Of a stretch of DNA of 64,000 nucleotides, positions 13,056-25,477 are shown one piece after another; the first letter of the stretch is position 1, and every line of letters starts with the position of its first letter. The notes beneath the pieces were generated by a model, which searched no databases, had not been told where the DNA came from, and saw only the letters and a program-made list of their open reading frames with translations. A program made the position numbers and the translations under genes. The stretch is taken from positions 15,996,001 through 16,060,000 of the forward strand of contig OX637296.1 of the NCBI GenBank assembly GCA_951799445.1. The letters run 5' to 3'. This stretch comes from Pseudisothecium myosuroides. Lineage: Eukaryota; Streptophyta; Bryopsida; Hypnales; Lembophyllaceae.

Positions 13056-13292
13056 CTAGATTTTTGAAATCTATAACTTTTCTAGGTGTATAAAATCTAC
13101 AAGTGTCATAGATGTTGCTTTCAAAGTTCAAACCATGCGGTTTGAAATCTACAACAGTGCTAGATTTTAGAAATCTATACAAGATCAAGATTTTTGAAAT
13201 CTATACCCCTTTTAGATGTCTCTTTTGTAGTTCACAGCGGTTGCTCTGAAAATGGCACATGGAATACTGCCATTTTAGTTAACGAAATTGCG
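13056..13292. mobile_element. Fragment of the ATGGCGGTATTCC MITE family
   Basis: Internal runs of CTAGATTTTTGAAATCTATA and a right end reading GGCACATGGAATACTGCCATTTTAGTTAACGAAATT match the elements at 18176-18470 and 20994-21298. The left terminus is missing or has been replaced by the 37-bp direct repeat, so this copy looks truncated. Confidence 0.6.
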
Positions 13293-13479
13293 CATCTACT
13301 TACTACAGAGTATTTTTTTCCTATATGTTGTAAAATTCCAAATGATGTGAAATTTTCAAGCATGTAGCCAACTTATTTAGGAAAAAGAATCTACAGAAGC
13401 ACTACCATTTTGGACATTTTTTCATAGAAAAGTAAGCTTGTGAAGTGTAGGGCCAAAAAAATGATTTCAATGGATTTGG

Positions 13480-13615
13480 ATGCTTATATCTTGCAATCCA
13501 CCTGGTGGAAATTTCTGAAATTTTTACCACGTGTTCTCAAATTAGCATACTACAAGATCCTATGGTTAGATGTGTCAAAAAAAGTTTTTTTTCAAAAATT
13601 TGGTACTTGTAGGGT
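13480..13615 (+). repeat. Internal fragment of the TTAA-bounded MITE family
   Basis: The blocks TATATCTTGCAATC, TCTGAAATTTTTACCAC and AAGATCCTATGGTTAGATGT align with the interior of the element at 54208-54983, in the same order and orientation. No complete TTAA-bounded ends are visible around it, so it looks like a decayed copy. Confidence 0.5.
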
Positions 13616-13845
13616 GATTACAAGAAGCACCTGTTTTCTGTCACACGGTCAATGCGGAAGTTGTTTTGTGCCATAAGTATTGCAAAAATGATTGAATGAA
13701 CATGAAATTCAAAAGCAAGATTTCTATAGCAATAGAAAATGCACTTGAATTATTTCAATTTTTTGAAAATTAATTCTATAGGTGAAATTGAATTTTGAAT
13801 ATATGTCATACATGCACTTTTGCCATAGGTTTTAGTACTATCAAG

Positions 13846-14429
13846 TACTCCTTCTGTCCCACTAAAAACCTCTAGAAAGCTTCCCCACAAGGGATTATCT
13901 ATATTTTTAGTCTTTGTGCCAATGATACATGCATTCAAAAACCAACAACCAATTTCTTAGATTTGTGCAAAATCTTCAGCTCAGGCAGCGTCGTTTAGAC
14001 ACCTAAAATCCATGCAAAAAGTATCATATTTGAACATAATTTGTATATGCTGCCAGCTCCGTCATTCTTGATGATTTAAAGATTGGTGGCTATAATGGGA
14101 TTCTAAAAACATTCTTCCCAACCTAAATACCTGCAAAAAAAATACCTGGCCCATTTCAAGAACAAATTTTCATAGTGTTGAAGTGGTCACTGAATCCATC
14201 ATCAATACTATTGTCTAAGGAAGCACAACAAGTACAATTGTACAAGTTGCCCCATATGGGCAAGGCCAAGTTTTCTAGGAGAAGAGTGCTTCCTAATCTC
14301 TTGGCTTGCCTCCACAAGGTTGTTCAACACGGCCAACGCTTACTCAACAATCGAAATCATAAAATGGAGTTTTTTAGTGGCACAAGAATTGTGCCTAATT
14401 TGGAGGTTTTTAGTAAGATAGAGGGAATA
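13846..14429. mobile_element. Stowaway-like element, about 584 bp
   Basis: The left end is TACTCCTTCTGTCCCACTAA followed by AAACCTCTAG. The right end, reverse-complemented, is TATTCCCTCTATCTTACTAA followed by AAACCTCCA. TA dinucleotides flank both termini. The terminal motif fits the Stowaway group of Tc1/mariner MITEs. The interior has no transposase-like frame. Confidence 0.65.
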
Positions 14430-15069
14430 CCTTTTTGAAGAGTTAGATTTGATAGACTAGCTCTTCTAATAGAAGTACACCTTCTTAGAAGAGGAATTTC
14501 CAAAAAAAATTCCAAGTGTATTCTAAATTGGCCCAAAGTGTGCTAAATTTAGGTTGAATTTATGTTGAATTAAAAATGATCTTTTAGTTCTAGCTTTGAT
14601 CTTCCTATTTTGCTCTTAGTTGGAAACAATGGCTATTTTTAAAATAAAATTTTCAAATTCATTTCCTAATTTAAAAAAATAGAAACATGAAAGTCTAATT
14701 TTCAAGGAAAATAGTACTTCAGGGTACACAAAAAGACTCAATAGTACTGGTGGTGGCTTGTAGTACCTCCTATTTGTCAATGTAAACTATTTTTTTTATG
14801 TCAAATTAAGTATTTCCATCCATTTTTGTCATCCAATGATGAACATCACATGTTGTTAGAATAGTAAATTTGAAATCCAATTGACCGCATTCAGAGTTTA
14901 CGTTCCATGCCCCCAATAGTACTGAACGTGACTCTTAGTACAATAAGTACTAAAAGGCCAAAAATAAAAAACGCAACAAATAATATTTGCGTTTTTTGCA
15001 ATCATCCTATACTAAAAATGGCAATTTTTGAGCATTTTCGGTGAAAACATAGTCATGGAACTTTAGGGG

Positions 15070-16072
15070 TTAACCCCTCACTGCCCAAGGGGACCAAAAG
15101 TGCCCTCATAGTCCAATTCAAAGTACTGTAACTTTTGCATCCAATGTCCATATTCAATCAAATTTTTTGAAAAATTTGCACTCTCTTTTAGTTTGTGTGA
15201 TAAAAGTTTCAAATCAATTCAAGATGTATTGATTTTTTAGAAACCAATCAAAGTTCAATGGTTCAATTTGGGTTCACCAAATTGCATTTGGTGGCTGCAA
15301 CTTTGGTGGCTTGTATCTCCTTCATCCAATGTTTTTTTTCAATAAAAATTTGTTGGATTATGTTTTCCTTGAAGTCTAGTTATTGTGGAAAAAAATTCAT
15401 GTCAATCCAAGTTGTTTTGAATGTTTGGGAGCAAGTCAAAGTTCAAAACCCTGACATTTTTGGATTATTGTGAATTTTGGTGGCTTGTTTCTTCTTCATA
15501 CAATGCCCAATTTCAATATTTTTTTTTGGGAAAAAATGTACATACTAGTCTAGTTTATCAATACAAACTACAGCTATGATCCCAGTTTATTGAAAATTAG
15601 TTAAATTTCATATCAATCCAAAAAGTTATGAGGGACTGAGAAGCATTTTAATAGAAGGAGCTTCAGCCTTAGATGTGTTTTTTGCAACTTTTCTTGCCAT
15701 TTTTACATTTCAAAGCCATTTTGCAGATTTAGTGAGTCAATTAAATGATAATTTTTTTTAGCAATGTGTTTATATATTGGTTATAAGTCAGTTTATAGTT
15801 TAAAGTTTTTTCATTTGCATAGGTTTAGAAACCAAACTTCACCTACAAATGTATTGCTAGGAAAACTTCAGCATCCTTTTTCAACACTAAAACATTATAA
15901 TCTTGCAATATATGTGGCCAAATGACTCCAAATTTAATTCACGTTATCTACAACACATACACTACAAGATTGTATGGTTGAGATCCCTATATCTTAGTGA
16001 CATTTAGATCTATAACACATCAAAAGCAATGATGTTTTGAAACCAAAAAGGCCTTAGGCTTTAAGGGATTAA
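15070..16072 (+). mobile_element. TTAA-bounded piggyBac-like MITE, family C copy 1
   Basis: Begins TTAACCCCTCACTGCCC and ends CCTTAGGCTTTAAGGGATTAA, so TTAA lies at both edges next to CCC/GGG. The interior aligns along most of its length with the reverse complement of 21858-22838, including AACTTTTGCATCCAATGTCC near the left end and a TTTAGAAACCAAACTTCACC block near the right. No transposase is encoded. The left TTAA is preceded by CTTTAGGGG, so it may abut the right end of a second element sharing the same TTAA. Confidence 0.7.
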
Positions 16073-18167
16073 TTGGGATATGAATTCATTTGGCAGAATT
16101 ACAAGAAAAACTTTTATAAGCGATAAAACCAATTTAGAGATGGATCATAATCTATAATTTTTAAATGATTAAAGTTTTTCCAAAAAGAGGGATAATCTAT
16201 ACTCAATTAAAAAAAAAACTTAATGAAAAAAATAATACTAGCTTAGAAGAGGGTAATCTGCAATCTCTAAACATTAGAATACTCTTGTGAAGAGGAGTAA
16301 TCCACACTCAATCAAAAAAGACCAAGCTCTTAGTATTATTTTAATGATAAATCCAAATACTTACTATTCTTGATCTTGGTTGTATTCAAATACAAAGATA
16401 AGACATAAAATAGAATTTTTTTCAATTCTTTCATAACTTTAAACATTCATAACTTTTAGGAAAATAATCAACATCTTGTTTTCTAAAGCGAAAGTAATAA
16501 TGACTTTAATAAGAGTCTATCTACCAATTTTCAAAACATATTTAACACCTTATTTGTATATTATAACTAAAAACTCGAGAGCAAAATCCTATAAAACAGA
16601 ATTGAATGTAGTCTCAACAAATTGTTATAGACATTGTAAGCACAAGATAAATAGATATGGGTCAAACCACACTCAAAGGTACCGTTGGGATTACTTTTAT
16701 AGGACTAGGTATAGAGTCCTTTTCTGAACTCTTAAAGTTATAAATTACTTTGATGTTGTCATTTTTTTCTTAAATTTATGGATGAATAGTATTGCAATAA
16801 GCCTCTTTAATAAGTTGGAGAAAAAAATTTATGGATAAAATCCTCAAAAAGAAGTAAATCATCAATTTTAAGGCTAAATTTAGTGTTTTTTTTAACAATA
16901 TAGCACTTGAAAAGGATATTTTTATCCAAATTTTTTACACTTTCCAAGCATATAACTATTAAAAAGGATTTTAGTGATTAAATCTTGAACAAAAAATAGT
17001 GTAAATTTTTAATTAATTAATTGATTATTGACAAATTATTGATTTATTTTTTAAAGAGAATTAAAAATTCAATTCCAAAAATAGCTTACATAGTGCTCTT
17101 GACATGAATAATATTTACATTTTTTGTATTGACACAGTGATCATTTGGATTATTTTATATATTGAAAAGGACGTTCACATATTTTTACTTTTGAATATTA
17201 TAGGAAATAGAAAAATATTCAAATTATAGCAAAAGAGTCCTTTTCTACTATATCATATAATTATATATACACATGATTATTTTGGATTCAATCACATTGT
17301 TATTCATTAGAAATTAGACTCCTTCTTGTCCATTGAAAAACCTGACATGCTGACAGTACAACTTCAACTAGACCACTAGTAAAGAATTTTTGATTTTATG
17401 ATGAATAAAAAAATAGGAATCTTAACAAGACTTAAAATACTAGTAAAAAAGGACTAGACTAACTATAATTAATAGATTAACTTTGAAAAACAATAACTAG
17501 AAAGAAGTTACAGTGCAAATTTTAGTGGATTTGACCCCTTTTTTTGGTACCTTTGAGTGTGATTTGACCCATATTTTGTAAAACAAATGAATATTCTCTA
17601 AGACAAAATCAGATTTTAGATTTCAAAAAATAATACAAGAACGGGTATAAGAACGTAGGTTGAGCAAGAAGCTATAAATGCAAGAGATGTATTGTTAAGA
17701 CTAAGGATCATCATAGCCTGGACATCTTTATATTCTACTATCTAGAAAATTTCTCAAGAAGCTTCTTTTATCTATAAAGCTCCTCAAGAAGTTTTTTCTA
17801 TCTACAAAGTACATCAAGAGGCTTCTTATTACTTATAAGTTTATTTCTAAAGAACTTTGTACTACTTCTAGAGGGTTTAATGTATATGTCTATGGCATTT
17901 TGTGGTTAAAAGTCAATATTTCTTGCCAAATATATATATTTAAAAAAAAAAAATTCAACAAATGCTAGAACTAGAAATATTTTATAAATAATGCTTGTTT
18001 TCATACAAAAATTAAATTGAAAAAACAAATTTTCTCCAAAATTAGTGTTCATTTATAGAATTTTTTTATTGATCTTCACCATGAGGTACAAAATACGTTT
18101 TTATTTTTTGCACCTATCATATATATATTTTTTCAATTAACCAAAGCCGGGACCAAAGCACATGTGG
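16073..18167. other. Very AT-rich intergenic DNA, no gene
   Basis: Mostly A/T runs with no coding exon I can support. A short imperfect tandem occurs at about 17735-17835, where a roughly 35-bp unit containing CTCAAGAAGCTTCTTTTATC recurs about three times. Confidence 0.5.
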
Positions 18168-18175
18168 CGAATTTC

Positions 18176-18470
18176 ATTAAAATGGCGGTATTCCATGTGC
18201 CATTTGCACACCGTGACATCTAGGACAAGTATACATTGCTAACATCTAGTTTAATTTTAGATTCCAGAAATCTAGGACAAGCATAGATATCAGACAGCGC
18301 AGTCTGAAAATCTAGGATCAGTATAGATTTCAAATATCTAGAACTAGTCTAGATTTCAAAAATCTAGAATTGGTATAGATTCTGGTACAGAAAAAACAGT
18401 TCAGACTGTGTGGTCTGAACTACTAAAAGTGCCAAATTAAAGGAATACCGCCATTTTAATGAAATTAGCC
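18176..18470 (+). mobile_element. hAT-like MITE, family D copy 1 (295 bp)
   Basis: Terminal inverted repeats GGCGAATTTCATTAAAATGG then CGGTATTCC on the left, and GGAATACCGCCATTTTAATG then AAATTAGCC on the right. The flanks GCACATGT and ATACATGT agree at six of eight positions, which suggests an 8-bp target duplication of hAT type. The interior consists of repeated CTAGATTT/AAATCTAG motifs, themselves largely palindromic. A second copy lies inverted in OMT1 intron 2. Confidence 0.72.
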
Positions 18471-18478
18471 ATACATGT

Positions 18479-19751
18479 GAAATATTCTTTGGTTTAATAT
18501 ATATTTTTTTTTTGCAATAAATTTTTGTAAATTTTGATAACTACAAATATGTGCAATACGCAAGGGGTCTATAATGGATTGAAGGAGAAGCTCGCAAAAT
18601 GAATACTTTTTCTAGTCCCACAAGTTTTTTTCCTATACAAATGTCAGCGACTCCAAGTAAAAATGAACCTAAATTGATTTCATAATTTTCTGACACTTGT
18701 GCAATATTCTACAAATTTTCAAAGTTTAAAGCATAGCGTACCTACGAAAGACACTTAACCGGCTACTTATCTACCAAACATAATCATACAATTGTTAAGT
18801 AAGGACTTGTTTGCATGCCTAGATTGGACTGGATTGCATGCCAAGACTGGACTAGATATCTAACTGGCCCAAGTGATTTGCATGCCAAAATTGTCAACTT
18901 GATTTCAGTCATTGAACTCAAGTCCCTTCCTTTCTCTACCTCCTTGACTTTAGGATGAGCAAAGCCCATTCTCCTTCCACTCTATACTATTTATCTAAAA
19001 GTATCCTCCACTTTGTCTATTCTCACGTATGTCGTTCAAGACTCGTCTCCTTGATTCACCTCATTCATTGGTTATCACATGCCACTTGGTCCCAAACATT
19101 AGTAGAAAGGTGGGTACTTTATTTTGGAGAACCTGCACATGCACATCAGGAAGCATGATGTGGCATGGACCCGACCTCACTGCTTGGTGCCCCGAGCTCC
19201 ACCTCCAAGCATATGGATAGGGCAACCTTCCTACCTCGCAGAACTGTGCAAGTCACACAAAAAATACTTGTTTGCTTGCAACCGCAATTTAGTTTGCATG
19301 CAACCTGGGAATCTGCAGATTTGCAAAAATGGCTGAAGTGAGAGTCAAACAAAGCCGCCTCACCGCCCCCACGACACTTAAGTTACACAGTTGCCTCCCC
19401 AAGACTTGAGACTGCAAGTGTCTCGATTAGCCTAAGTTCTGACGCACCAGCTCGCATTTCCTATCCAAAGCTTCGTTACTGCCAATTAGCAACTACTGTC
19501 ATGATCTGTTCGGTGGTGCAGTCACTGGAGTGCAACCATAGGGAATTGAGAATAGGGATGTCACAGTAAGTTACTTCATGCTCAGTCAGCCCCCAGGCTC
19601 TGATGTTTGCTTCCAAATCCAAACTACAAGGGCACGATTCTGAACCCCAAGCTAGAATTATCTATTCTCAAACTAGAGTGCATCCTTGTAGAAACTTCAG
19701 ATCAGGTTGCTCAAATTGCCTGCAGAGCTCTCCAGTCCCGAATTCCTGACA
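18479..19751 (+). promoter_or_regulatory. Upstream region of OMT1
   Basis: About 1.27 kb. The part from 18790 to 19350 is less AT-rich and contains several TTTGCATGC motifs in both orientations (18812, 18835, 18880, 19293). The last roughly 70 bp (19682-19751) closely matches the sequence just upstream of OMT2 (29910-29984), which defines the conserved 5' leader. No coding exon is convincing here. Confidence 0.5.
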
Positions 19752-22700
19752 ATGGAGGTGCGACCCAAGGATTTGGAGGCGTTCTACGTCTTTCAGGAGC
19801 TCAACTACAGTTACGCTTACCCCAATTCGTTCAAAGCGGCTCTGGAACTCAAGATTCCTGACATTCTGACTGCAGCAGGGCCGGGGGAGTCTCTCACACC
19901 GCAACAGATCGCAGACCAGCTGCCTCGCAAGTCTCACGACGCTGCTCAGAAACTGGGACGCATCCTGCGCCTTCTCGCCCACAAGGGAATCTTCTCTGCA
20001 TCAGACTCCGAGCCCACCAGGTAGGGATTCTTCACAATCTACTAAACTCTAGTACGTACTTTGCATATCTTGTGTCGATCATGCGTTCTTTTCAAGAATT
20101 AACTGATTTGGCTACATTACATTCAAGGTTAATACATTCAAGGTTAGCAAGTGCGCAGGAAACTCTGGAATGACATTGTAGAGATGGTGACTATAAAGAG
20201 GTTTGAGAGTACCAGTTGCGTGACATGTTCAGATTCTTGATTGGAGACTTTTTGATATGTAACAAGCAAGAACTGCAGGTACGGTCTCACAGAAGTCTCC
20301 AAGCTCTTCGTCACAAACTCTGAATTTGACTTAAGCCCGTTCGCCATGTTAATGCAACGGCCAGAAATGAGTCGGCCATTCAACCATCTCCGGGAAGCTG
20401 TGGAGGAGGATGCGAATGGGTTCGTGCTTGCGAACGGCAGTGACATATGGAGCTACGGAAGCTTGAAACCGGATTTCAACGAAGCGTTCAACGCGGCCAT
20501 GCGGTGTGCCTCCAAGTTGATTAATGGTGTGATTGCGAGATGTTACGAGGGGTTCGAGAATGTGCATTGCGTGGTAGACGCTGGTGGCGGTGTGGGTGGC
20601 GCGTTGGCCTTGATCGTGGCCGAGCATCCTCACATCCGAGGACGAAACTTCGACTTGCCTCAAGTTATTGCTACTGCTCCCTCAATTCCTGGTGAGTGAG
20701 TTTTCCTCTCATACTTCTTTTATCGGGTCCCCGCCGAAGTTGACTCGCTTAAGGTTATTTCGACTGTGTACTATTTGTAGATCTAATTCCCGAACTTTCA
20801 GAGTGGACCCTTTTGGAATTCTCTGCGACTATTTTGGAGATTTTGTAGGTTTTTTTGCAAGTTTCTCCTAATTTTTATGTTTCCCTGTGTTCTAATGTCA
20901 TCATGGAGGGATCTTCAAAGAGTTTCTATGCAAAAGGAAATTGTGGGTTTTCTTTGCAAGGATTTTCATAAATTTCCCCCAAATCACCCGTATGGCCAAT
21001 TTCATTAAAATGGCGGTATTCCATTAATTTGGCACTTCTAGCAGTTCAGACTGCATAGTTTAAACTGATTTTTTAGTACCAAAATCTATACCAGTACTAG
21101 TTTTTTGAAATCTACAACTGTCCTAGATATACGAAATCTATAACAATCCTAGATTTTCAAACTGCACGGTCTGATATCTATGTCAGTCCTAGGTTTTTGA
21201 AATCTAAAATTGACCTAGATTTCAACAATGTATACTAATCCTAGATATCATGGTGTGAAAATGGCACATGGAATACCACCATTTTAATGAAATTCGCCAT
21301 CCGTGTGCAATCCAAATTGGTAGACTTTGCAACACATTGACACATCTTACATTTCAATGTTGTTTCCACCTAATATTTGGTAGATTTTAGAAGATTCAAA
21401 TTGTTCCACATTCATTGTCGAGGGTACTATGAAGTTGGACACATAAGACTTGTAAGTTGTCAATCATTTTGTCAACAGATTCAATTCTTAGAAATCTAAC
21501 ATTTCTACAGTCGATACATTTTAGAAATCTCAGAAATTTTAAAATGTTCAAACAAATGAAATCTACATATTACTAATATTTTGAACTCTTGAAATCTAGC
21601 TAGTGGTTTAGACTAAAAATTCTGAAATGTACAAATCAATAGGATTAGAAATTCAAAATCTACATATCTGTTAAATTTCAGCTTCCAAAATCTACAAATT
21701 GAATTGATTATGCAAACTAAAATCTACATTAAAATTAGATTTTAGAGGCTTAAATCTACATTCTAGATTATTGAATTCTAGAAATTGAGTTGATTTTGAA
21801 GTGGGGACATCTTCAAATAATACTAAAGAATGCACAAATTTCCTCCTTAAAACTCCCTTAACCCTTCATCGCCTAAGGTCCAAACATGCTTAAAAGCATC
21901 CTGCCTTTGCAAGTGTTAAAAGTCTAAATTTCAGTAAGGTATGAAAATCTCAACTGTACAATCTTGTTGGTGTGCATGTTGTAGATGGTGTGGAACAAAT
22001 TTGGGGTCATTTGACCGTATAGATTGAAAGATTATAATGTTTTAGTGTTGGAAAAAGGTACTGAAATTTTCTTAAAAACACATTTGGAGGTGAAATTTGA
22101 TTTCTAAACCTACTCAAATGAAAAAACATCAAACTGCCGAGTGATTCAAAAATAGAATGTAAACTCTTTGGTGAAAAAAAATATCATTTAAATGACTCAT
22201 TGTGTTTGCAAAATGGATTTGAAATGTTAAAAAACAGTGAAAAAAGTAGCAAAAATCACATCTATAGCTGAACCTCCTTCTACTAAAATGCTTCTCAGTC
22301 ACTCATAACTTCTTGGATCAATATGAAATTTTAGCCACAAAAACTAGACTAGTATGCGCAACTTTTACAACAAAAATTATTGAAAACGGACCATGTATGA
22401 AGATGTTATAAGCCGCCAAAGTTCACCTTAATACAAAAATGTCTGGATTTTGAACTTCGAATTGCTCTTAAACATTCAAAATAGTTTTGATTGACATGAA
22501 AATTTTACCTCAATAACTAGACCTTAAGGGAAAAAAAACCCAACAAATTTTATTGAAAATGAACATTTGATGAAAAAGATACAAGGCCCCAAAGTTGCAG
22601 CCACGACAATGCAGTGTGCTGAACTCAAATTGAACCTGTGAACTTCGAATGGCTTTCACAAACTCAATTCGTCTTGGATTGATCTGAAAATTTTACCACA

Positions 22701-24341
22701 CAAACTAAATTAGTGTGCGCAACTTTTACAACAAGTTTTATTAAATTTGGACATCAGATGCAAAAGTTAGAGCACTTCAAATTGGACTGTTACAGTGTGT
22801 GAGGACACTTTCTGTCCCCTTCGGCGATGAAGGGTTAAACTTCCCTGTCTCACATTTCCCTGTGACAGTGACATTCCATGTGAACAACAATTTGTAACTT
22901 TTCTTTGTTTCTTTGGAGGGGATTTGGAGTACAATGCCTGCACGGAATTCAGAAAAGGCTTTCTGTGTTTTCCACTGCGACATAGTTTGAATGTGTGACT
23001 TGAATCTGCAGTTTGGCAATTGTGCAGGATGTTCATACTATTGTAAACAATTTTGAGTGGACTTCCAAAGTAAGGTGTCCTGGATTTATTATCTGCTTTG
23101 AAACGTAGGGCTCGCTGGATAGTCTGCAAGCATCGTTTCTTGACCTGCTTTAATGATCGTTGGGATGCTCTTAGCATTTGGTTGAGGCTACCTACTCTGG
23201 TGAATATTGCATGTTCGTTTTTGTTATTTCGGTAGCGGCACTAAGGTTTTTGGTGATTTACAACAAAATCTCCAACGCATTTTCTTTAGACTCTGCCTAC
23301 ATATTCACATTTAATTTCCACTTTCAATTTTTGGACAGGTTAGTCGGTGGACCCAGAAGATTGTAGAAAACTAGCGTTATTTAGTTCAAACAAAAATTAC
23401 TTTTCAGTCCTAGCTTTGTCCTTCTTGCTTGCATCCTGACACTCACGATTTTTGAATATCATTTTTTTGTGTAACGTGACGATGACTAACAGAATTGGAT
23501 TTGCAGGTGTTGAGCATGTCCCTGGGAGTTTCTTAGAGTTTGTTCCATCAGGAGATGTCATTCTTCTGCAGGTGTGCAATTCCTAACTCCATTCCAACTT
23601 CTGGACTAAGAGAACAAATTCTGATGCTCTTTGCTTCTTCCTCACACGGAGTACCATGTACTTATTCTGAACTGAATTGTTACCAGCACTGTGGTATCAG
23701 TGTCAACATGTGTAAGGTAAACACAACTAATTGCAACTGTTTGTCGAAACCGTCACTGTAGATTCTTGCATAAGATGTACACAGTCTGCACACGAGATTA
23801 GAATTTCAACATAGGGTAGATTCTAGATGAGCTGTGAAAATTCAAAGTCTCTTCATACAATGTCCATATAGAACACAGATTAATGTTACATTGTTAACTT
23901 CTTCTAATGGCCGAAAAGGGCCAACAAAATTTATATTAGTTTAACAATAGTACACATATCCAGACGCTCATGTGGATGATTTTAGATGTACGTACCTTGT
24001 ATGTCATTCTGAGATTCGTCTGAATTGGGCTTGGACAACAGCAAGTGCTGCACAACTGGGGGGATGAGGAGTCCATCCAAATCCTGAAGAACTGTCACAA
24101 AGCTCTTCCACAGAATGGCAAAGTACTCATCCTTGATCATGTGATTCAGCCTTCCCAAAACTCCGCTACGAAAACTAGTGCAGCGTTGAATTCAGACATC
24201 TTAATGCTGACTCTCTTTCAAGGAAAAGGAAGAGAAAGAACAAGCACAGAGTGGAAGCGTCTCCTGGAAGCTGCTGGCTTTTCTCAAACTTCTTTTCTCA
24301 GTCTTGAAGGTTTAGATCTCATTGAATCTGTCAAGACTTAG
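19752..24341 (+). CDS. Class II O-methyltransferase (COMT-like), 348 aa, 4 exons (OMT1)
   Basis: Exons 19752-20020, 20279-20691, 23507-23571, 24042-24341 (1047 nt, frame closed). The family transfers a methyl group from S-adenosylmethionine to hydroxyls of phenolics or flavonoids in the cytosol. An N-terminal dimerisation winged-helix region covers about 1-110. The SAM loop is VVDAGGGVGG at about 188-197, followed by GRNFDLPQVIATAPSIPGVEHV. The catalytic His is His253 in QVLHNW. The residues matching the two active-site glutamates of COMT are Asp281 (LILDHVI) and Glu314 (GRERT). The first is Asp rather than Glu, and the Asp usually following the His is Asn254, so activity may differ from OMT2. 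Intron 2 is 2815 bp and holds two MITEs. The substrate cannot be read from sequence. Confidence 0.92.
20994..21298 (-). mobile_element. hAT-like MITE, family D copy 2, inside OMT1 intron 2
   Basis: Ends GGCCAATTTCATTAAAATGG then CGGTATTCC and GGAATACCACCATTTTAATG then AAATTCGCC mirror those of 18176-18470, and the interior matches in the inverted orientation. The flanks ACCCGTAT and ATCCGTGT fit a diverged 8-bp target duplication. It is non-coding and contributes to the unusual length of this intron. Confidence 0.72.
21858..22838 (-). mobile_element. TTAA-bounded piggyBac-like MITE, family C copy 2, inside OMT1 intron 2
   Basis: Perfect 16-bp terminal match: TTAACCCTTCATCGCC on the left and GGCGATGAAGGGTTAA on the right, with TTAA at both edges. 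The interior aligns with 15070-16072 in reverse orientation. No transposase frame is present. It accounts for about 1 kb of the enlarged intron. Confidence 0.75.
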
Positions 24342-24424
24342 ACTTGTATGTTGGACAAGGATGCGTTTACCCGGTAATGAGAGATACCAATGGTAGCACT
24401 CGCTATCTACGTCCACATGGTTTG

Positions 24425-25090
24425 GTGGATTTCACTCACCTCTTTGTTTAGTGAAAAGTTTGTATTGGCAGCATGCTTGCAGTCTGCTAGATCAAGCTCG
24501 CACGCAGTATTCAGTACACGTTCAGCAAGGTGTCGAGAAAACGGGGAAAATGTCGTGCCCTAGTCTGTTCACGATACGTTTGCATTCATGGCGAAGTTTG
24601 AGCGATGAGCCAAGTGCTCAGTTGTAATCTTATTCTTGATTTATTGAAGGTGATGTCATGGATATCTAGCAATTCGCACCCTCAAAGTTCTCTCTTATGC
24701 ACTGGCTGGTCGTTTCACAATGAAAATTGTAGATAAAACGCTTCTCTTCAAACGTCTTGTGATTTCATGTCAACAGCACTGAACCATCACTTTGAACTTC
24801 GAAATGGATTGATCTTGCCTCACTCACTGACAAGGAATATAAAAATCACATCTCACGCCCTAATACAGCATGTGTCTCCCATTACTGAGCAATGTACGTA
24901 ACAGTCAATCTGGTTACACTAACCTGTCTATTCTACAGTATATCTCATAAGTTCAAAGTTCATAACAATTTTTTTGGTAAATCCAAAAGGGTCTAGCGAA
25001 TTGTTATGAACTGAAACCTTCCCTCAGACCGTCTCTGATCTGCCTCCAGGGCCATGTACTGTACTGTGCAATATAGTACATTCACTCGGT
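24425..25090 (+). repeat. Duplicated copy of the CtpA gene tail and 3' region
   Basis: Aligns with 10706-11342 from the last CtpA codons onward. The CtpA stop context TTTAGTGGATAG has become TTTAGTGAAAAG here and no upstream CtpA exon is present, so this is a non-coding relic. It begins about 85 bp after the OMT1 stop and may now serve as OMT1 3' UTR. Confidence 0.8.
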
Positions 25091-25477
25091 AACCCGTAAA
25101 GCACGGGCCCATGATCAGTTGATCACTGATTTCAAGCCTCACTGCCCATCACTCTGTTTGCTGCCATTTTGCTACTACTGTAGATAATTATGAATGAAAG
25201 TTTTATTTATTTATTTTTCAAAGATGAAGTCATATGTTTACTACAAGTCATAAAGTTTTCAATTTTTTGGGGGAAAATTTGAAATTATTGTAAATTTTTT
25301 TACGAAAAAAAATGAAGAAAATTCATATCAAATACAAAATACACCCAAAAAATTTGAAATTCTCACCATAGAGGTATAACACCATGGTGTAAACCAAAGT
25401 TACCATGTCACTTTTAAATTAGAAAATCAACAAACCATGGTCATAGACCCAAAGTTCATATTGCTATAAAATATTCA

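Noticed and set aside
18955..19352. Several overlapping frames upstream of OMT1
   Set aside because: All are short, overlap on both strands, and lack domains or splice context. Promoter DNA is the simpler reading.
22767..23177. Minus-strand 136-codon frame in OMT1 intron 2
   Set aside because: It lies antisense within an intron, overlaps the end of a MITE, and shows no known motif.
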